Part shown: positions 61,861 through 64,000 of the stretch, piece after piece
Numbering within the stretch: the first letter of the stretch is position 1
How the letters are laid out: each line of letters starts with the position of its first letter
Assembly: GCA_022826345.1 (NCBI GenBank)
Contig: JAJDVB010000167.1
Coordinates: 17,252 to 81,251, forward strand
Direction of reading: 5' to 3'
DNA: 64,000 nt
Source: Alphaproteobacteria bacterium
Lineage (GTDB): Bacteria; Pseudomonadota; Alphaproteobacteria; UBA828
The notes under the pieces: model-generated
Told to the model about the DNA's origin: nothing
Databases searched by the model: none
Seen by the model: the letters and a program-made list of their open reading frames with translations, nothing else
Position numbers and translations under genes: made by a program

Positions 61861-61886
61861 CGCCCGCGCCCCAAAGGTCGCGGGCG
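61861..61886 (+). terminator. Hairpin after the second monooxygenase
   Basis: CGCCCGCG and CGCGGGCG form a perfect 8-bp stem with a 10-base loop three bases after the stop, between convergent genes. There is no T tract. Confidence 0.4.
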
Positions 61887-61915
61887 CGAAAGGAAGTCCG
61901 GCGGAGGCAGGTTCC

Positions 61916-62356
61916 CTAAGCGTCGTCGCGCCATCCCGGCGGCTGATCGCAGGGCTCGGTGCCCATATCGGCGGGCACGGAGACTTCGATCAGGTCGAAC
62001 GTATCCGAGGTCGCGACCTCGTTGTGCGGCGTGCCGCCGGGGATGTAGAGCGAGTCCCCTTCCTCGATGCGGATGGTCTCGTGCTCGAAGGCGAGGTCGA
62101 TCCAGCCGCTCAGCATGTAGACGATCTGCCCTTCGCAGATGTGCGTGTGCCAGCCGGTCGGCCGCGTGAGTCCCTGCTTGGCCGAGGTGATCTGGGCGCG
62201 GATGGTCCCGCCGCTCGCCGCGGTGACGCCGAGGTCGCGGTAGGTCATGAAGTCGCGCCGTCCGGGGACGAAGGTGGGATCGTCCTTCCTGACGAGGGTG
62301 AACGGCGGCTCTGGCGTGGCCGGGCTTGCCGCTTCTGCAGTCTGGGCCTTGGTCAT
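61916..62356 (-). CDS. Cupin-domain protein
   Basis: A 146-residue single-cupin protein. The first cupin motif reads GWHTHICEGQIVYMLSG with two histidines and a glutamate as metal ligands, and the second GGTPHNEV gives the third histidine. Small cupins of this type are dioxygenases, isomerases or sensors; nothing identifies the substrate. The ATG at 62356 has GGAGAGAAG upstream. It lies 85 bases downstream of the lyase-like gene on the same strand. Confidence 0.85.
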   Translation of the reverse strand: MTKAQTAEAASPATPEPPFTLVRKDDPTFVPGRRDFMTYRDLGVTAASGGTIRAQITSAKQGLTRPTGWHTHICEGQIVYMLSGWIDLAFEHETIRIEEGDSLYIPGGTPHNEVATSDTFDLIEVSVPADMGTEPCDQPPGWRDDA

Positions 62357-62441
62357 GAGCTTCTCTCCGCCGAGCGCGTGAGCGGGCATGGTAGGAAGCG
62401 CCGGACCGCCTGACAAGCCGGTCGCCGCCGCCTGCTACACG

Positions 62442-63890
62442 TCAGGCGGGATAGATGTCGGCGCGGAGCGCGTCCGCGAGCGCGGCCACCGCAGGGCCCA
62501 TCGCCCGGCCTTCCGTGGGGTCGCAAACGATCTTCCGGGCCGCGGCCTCGAGCCCGGCCAGCGGCGCAGGCACCGGGCGCTCCGTGACATCCAGGGCGCG
62601 CAGCGCGATCGGCACGAGGCTGGCGAGCGCCATGTCGAGGCAGCGGCCGGCGCGGTCCTGCTTCGACCACGCGAGGAAGACCGGGCTCGCCACGTCGTTC
62701 TGGCCGAAGCCGCCGGATTCGCTGCCGGGGAGCAAGGTGGCCTGGGCGTAGAGGCGGGCTTCCTCCTCGTAGCCGGTCTGGGCCATCGGCAGGCATCCCA
62801 GGTAGGCGCGGGGGGCATCGTCGTCGTCGAGCGCGTTCAACTGGTGGGGAAGCAGCGAGACGGCGCCGTCCAGAAGCTTCGCGCCGTGGCGTTCGGCGAG
62901 CACGCAAAGATTGGCCGAGGCGGCGGCCACGGCGTCCATGGCGAGCACCGCGTGGGGGTTGTGATAGCCGCCGCTGGTCACGAAGCGGCCGAAGGGATGA
63001 TCCTCGTCGGCGTCGTCGACCCAGACCGGGTTGTCCGTCACCGCCTGGAGCGATTCCGCCGCGACCTCGGCGGCGAGCGAGGCCGCACGCCGGGCCTGGC
63101 CCAGCATGCGGGGCAGGATGCGATAGCTGACGGGCGCCTGGTATGGGCGTCGCTCCCCGCCGTGACCGCCGCCCACCAGGTCGCGAAGGCGCCCCAGCGC
63201 CCAGCCGTCGTGCGGGTTGTTCCAGTAGTCGGCGAGCGCCGGGTCGAGATGGCCGAGGGGCGCGTCGAAGGCCTCGAAGGAGAGCGCGAAGACCCGCGCC
63301 GCCACGTCGAGCCGCCGTTCGGCGACGAGTGCCGCATCGGTGACGAGGCCCGTGGCCGCCGGCGAGCCGTTGACCAGACACATCACGTCCTTGATCGCGG
63401 GCTCGGCTTCCTCGGCAAGCGCCATGAAGAGGTGGCTCAACGACAGGATCTCGCCGGCGCCGCCCTGGCCCATCGCCGGCACCAGGGGCATCGCGTCCGC
63501 GTCCAGCATGGCGGCGACGCGCCGGGCGATCTCCGGCGAGATGGCGGCGTGGCCCTCCACGAAGTTGGCAAGCCGCGCGAGCACGATGGCGCGGACCACC
63601 CGGTCGGGCAGGGGGTCGCCCCATGACGTGGCGATCCGCGCCGGCGATCGCGCGGCCCAGCGTTCGCGCTGTGCGGGCGTCAGGGTCTTGCCGGCGAGCT
63701 GGCCCGGACCCGTGGTCACGCCATAGATGGTGACGTCAGGGTCGTGCGCGAGAATGCGTTCCAGGCGCTCCCGGCCCTTCGCCATGGCGGCGAGCGCCGT
63801 GGCGCCGAGCTCGACCCCCTCGCCCTCCCAGGCCACACGCCGGGCGGCTTCGAGCGTGAGGTCGGCACGGGTTTGCACGAGGACCGTCAT
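62442..63890 (-). CDS. Aromatic amino acid ammonia-lyase homologue lacking the MIO motif
   Basis: A 482-residue protein that aligns along its length with histidine/phenylalanine/tyrosine ammonia-lyases: TIYGVTTGPG (Tyr56 region), the ARLANFVEGHAAIS helix, NGSPAATGL, VTDNPV and QNDVASPV blocks. The Ala-Ser-Gly that forms the MIO electrophile is replaced: MGQGGAGEILSLSH places Gly144-Ala145-Gly146 where ASG is expected. Without the serine, MIO should not form, so normal lyase chemistry is unlikely. It may be a diverged isomerase, a binding protein or use another mechanism. Confidence 0.82.
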   Translation of the reverse strand: MTVLVQTRADLTLEAARRVAWEGEGVELGATALAAMAKGRERLERILAHDPDVTIYGVTTGPGQLAGKTLTPAQRERWAARSPARIATSWGDPLPDRVVRAIVLARLANFVEGHAAISPEIARRVAAMLDADAMPLVPAMGQGGAGEILSLSHLFMALAEEAEPAIKDVMCLVNGSPAATGLVTDAALVAERRLDVAARVFALSFEAFDAPLGHLDPALADYWNNPHDGWALGRLRDLVGGGHGGERRPYQAPVSYRILPRMLGQARRAASLAAEVAAESLQAVTDNPVWVDDADEDHPFGRFVTSGGYHNPHAVLAMDAVAAASANLCVLAERHGAKLLDGAVSLLPHQLNALDDDDAPRAYLGCLPMAQTGYEEEARLYAQATLLPGSESGGFGQNDVASPVFLAWSKQDRAGRCLDMALASLVPIALRALDVTERPVPAPLAGLEAAARKIVCDPTEGRAMGPAVAALADALRADIYPA

Positions 63891-63950
63891 GATCGGAAAT
63901 ACTGCTCGGCGAGGCGCGTTGACCCGGAAGTCCGCTGCCCGATGCCGGCC

Positions 63951-64000
63951 CTACTCTGTCCCGGCGCGCCGCAGCTCCTCGAGCTGGGCTGCGGTGTACT
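63951..64000 (-). CDS. C-terminal end of an unidentified gene
   Basis: Only the last about 16 codons of a minus-strand frame are visible, ending YTAAQLEELRRAGTE then TAG. This is too short to assign a family. It may belong to the same transcript as the lyase-like gene, which starts 60 bases downstream. Confidence 0.4.
   Translation of the reverse strand, partial: YTAAQLEELRRAGTE

Overview
This window is a GC-rich chromosomal segment (about two thirds G+C by eye), densely packed with genes in short operons. It most resembles an alphaproteobacterium, possibly of Rhodospirillales or Rhizobiales type. The evidence is the CobS/CobT pair beside a zinc-finger J-domain gene, the housekeeping order rlmH-rsfS-nadD-proA-proB-obgE-rpmA-rplU, a lipid A/Kdo block (LpxL-like, lpxK, waaA, a DUF374 acyltransferase, an MsbA-like exporter), and many GMC oxidoreductases and small-molecule importers. 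I saw no rRNA, tRNA, CRISPR array, transposase or phage gene. The species cannot be named from sequence reading alone.

Layout. 1-3000: a truncated DUF482 acetyltransferase, a thiamine-diphosphate enzyme and an exported dienelactone hydrolase. 3000-6600: cobT, cobS and a J-domain gene. 6700-11100: a catabolic-looking minus-strand run of P450, RraA-like protein, type II haloacid dehalogenase and GMC oxidoreductase. 11100-12600: a less GC-rich, gene-poor gap with one small conserved-looking ORF. 12600-17500: creatinase and the two subunits of a biotin-dependent acyl-CoA (propionyl-CoA type) carboxylase. 17500-20130: an ABM-domain protein, a second GMC oxidoreductase and an exported cyclophilin. 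20300-24650: a complete sugar-type ABC importer. 24700-26600: a TPR protein fused to a probable 2-oxoglutarate/Fe(II) oxygenase domain. 26640-33350: putrescine-type catabolism (PuuA-like, PuuB-like) converging on a potFGHI-type polyamine importer. 33450-35210: a FAH-fold hydratase and a luciferase-like monooxygenase. 35200-35790: a non-coding spacer with a 20-bp tandem repeat. 35790-38390: etfB, etfA and 3-hydroxyacyl-CoA dehydrogenase. 38380-44380: ribosome assembly, NAD and proline genes. 44470-50160: lipid A and envelope genes. 50270-54880: pmbA, msrA, acyl-CoA dehydrogenase, mobA, ubiK, DUF1244. 55000-55600: a higBA toxin-antitoxin pair. 55770-61860: a tightly coupled run of Gfo/Idh dehydrogenase, amino-sugar-phosphate isomerase and ROK kinase, followed by two tandem Baeyer-Villiger-type monooxygenases. 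61900-64000: a cupin, an ammonia-lyase homologue that lacks its catalytic MIO tripeptide, and a gene end.

The genes describe an aerobic heterotroph that takes up and oxidises nitrogenous and carbonyl compounds (creatine, polyamines, amino sugars, possibly cyclic ketones) and feeds acyl-CoAs to ETF-linked dehydrogenases and a carboxylase. The least ordinary observations are: two genes whose reading frames have no ATG, GTG or TTG start yet have perfect Shine-Dalgarno sequences before ATA (rsfS) or CTG (luciferase-like gene); the MIO-less lyase homologue; the TPR-oxygenase fusion beside a glutamine-synthetase-like gene that has a two-hairpin leader; the 20-bp/60-bp repeat array; and the duplicated monooxygenases. 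I did not find an obvious large undescribed system such as a defence island.
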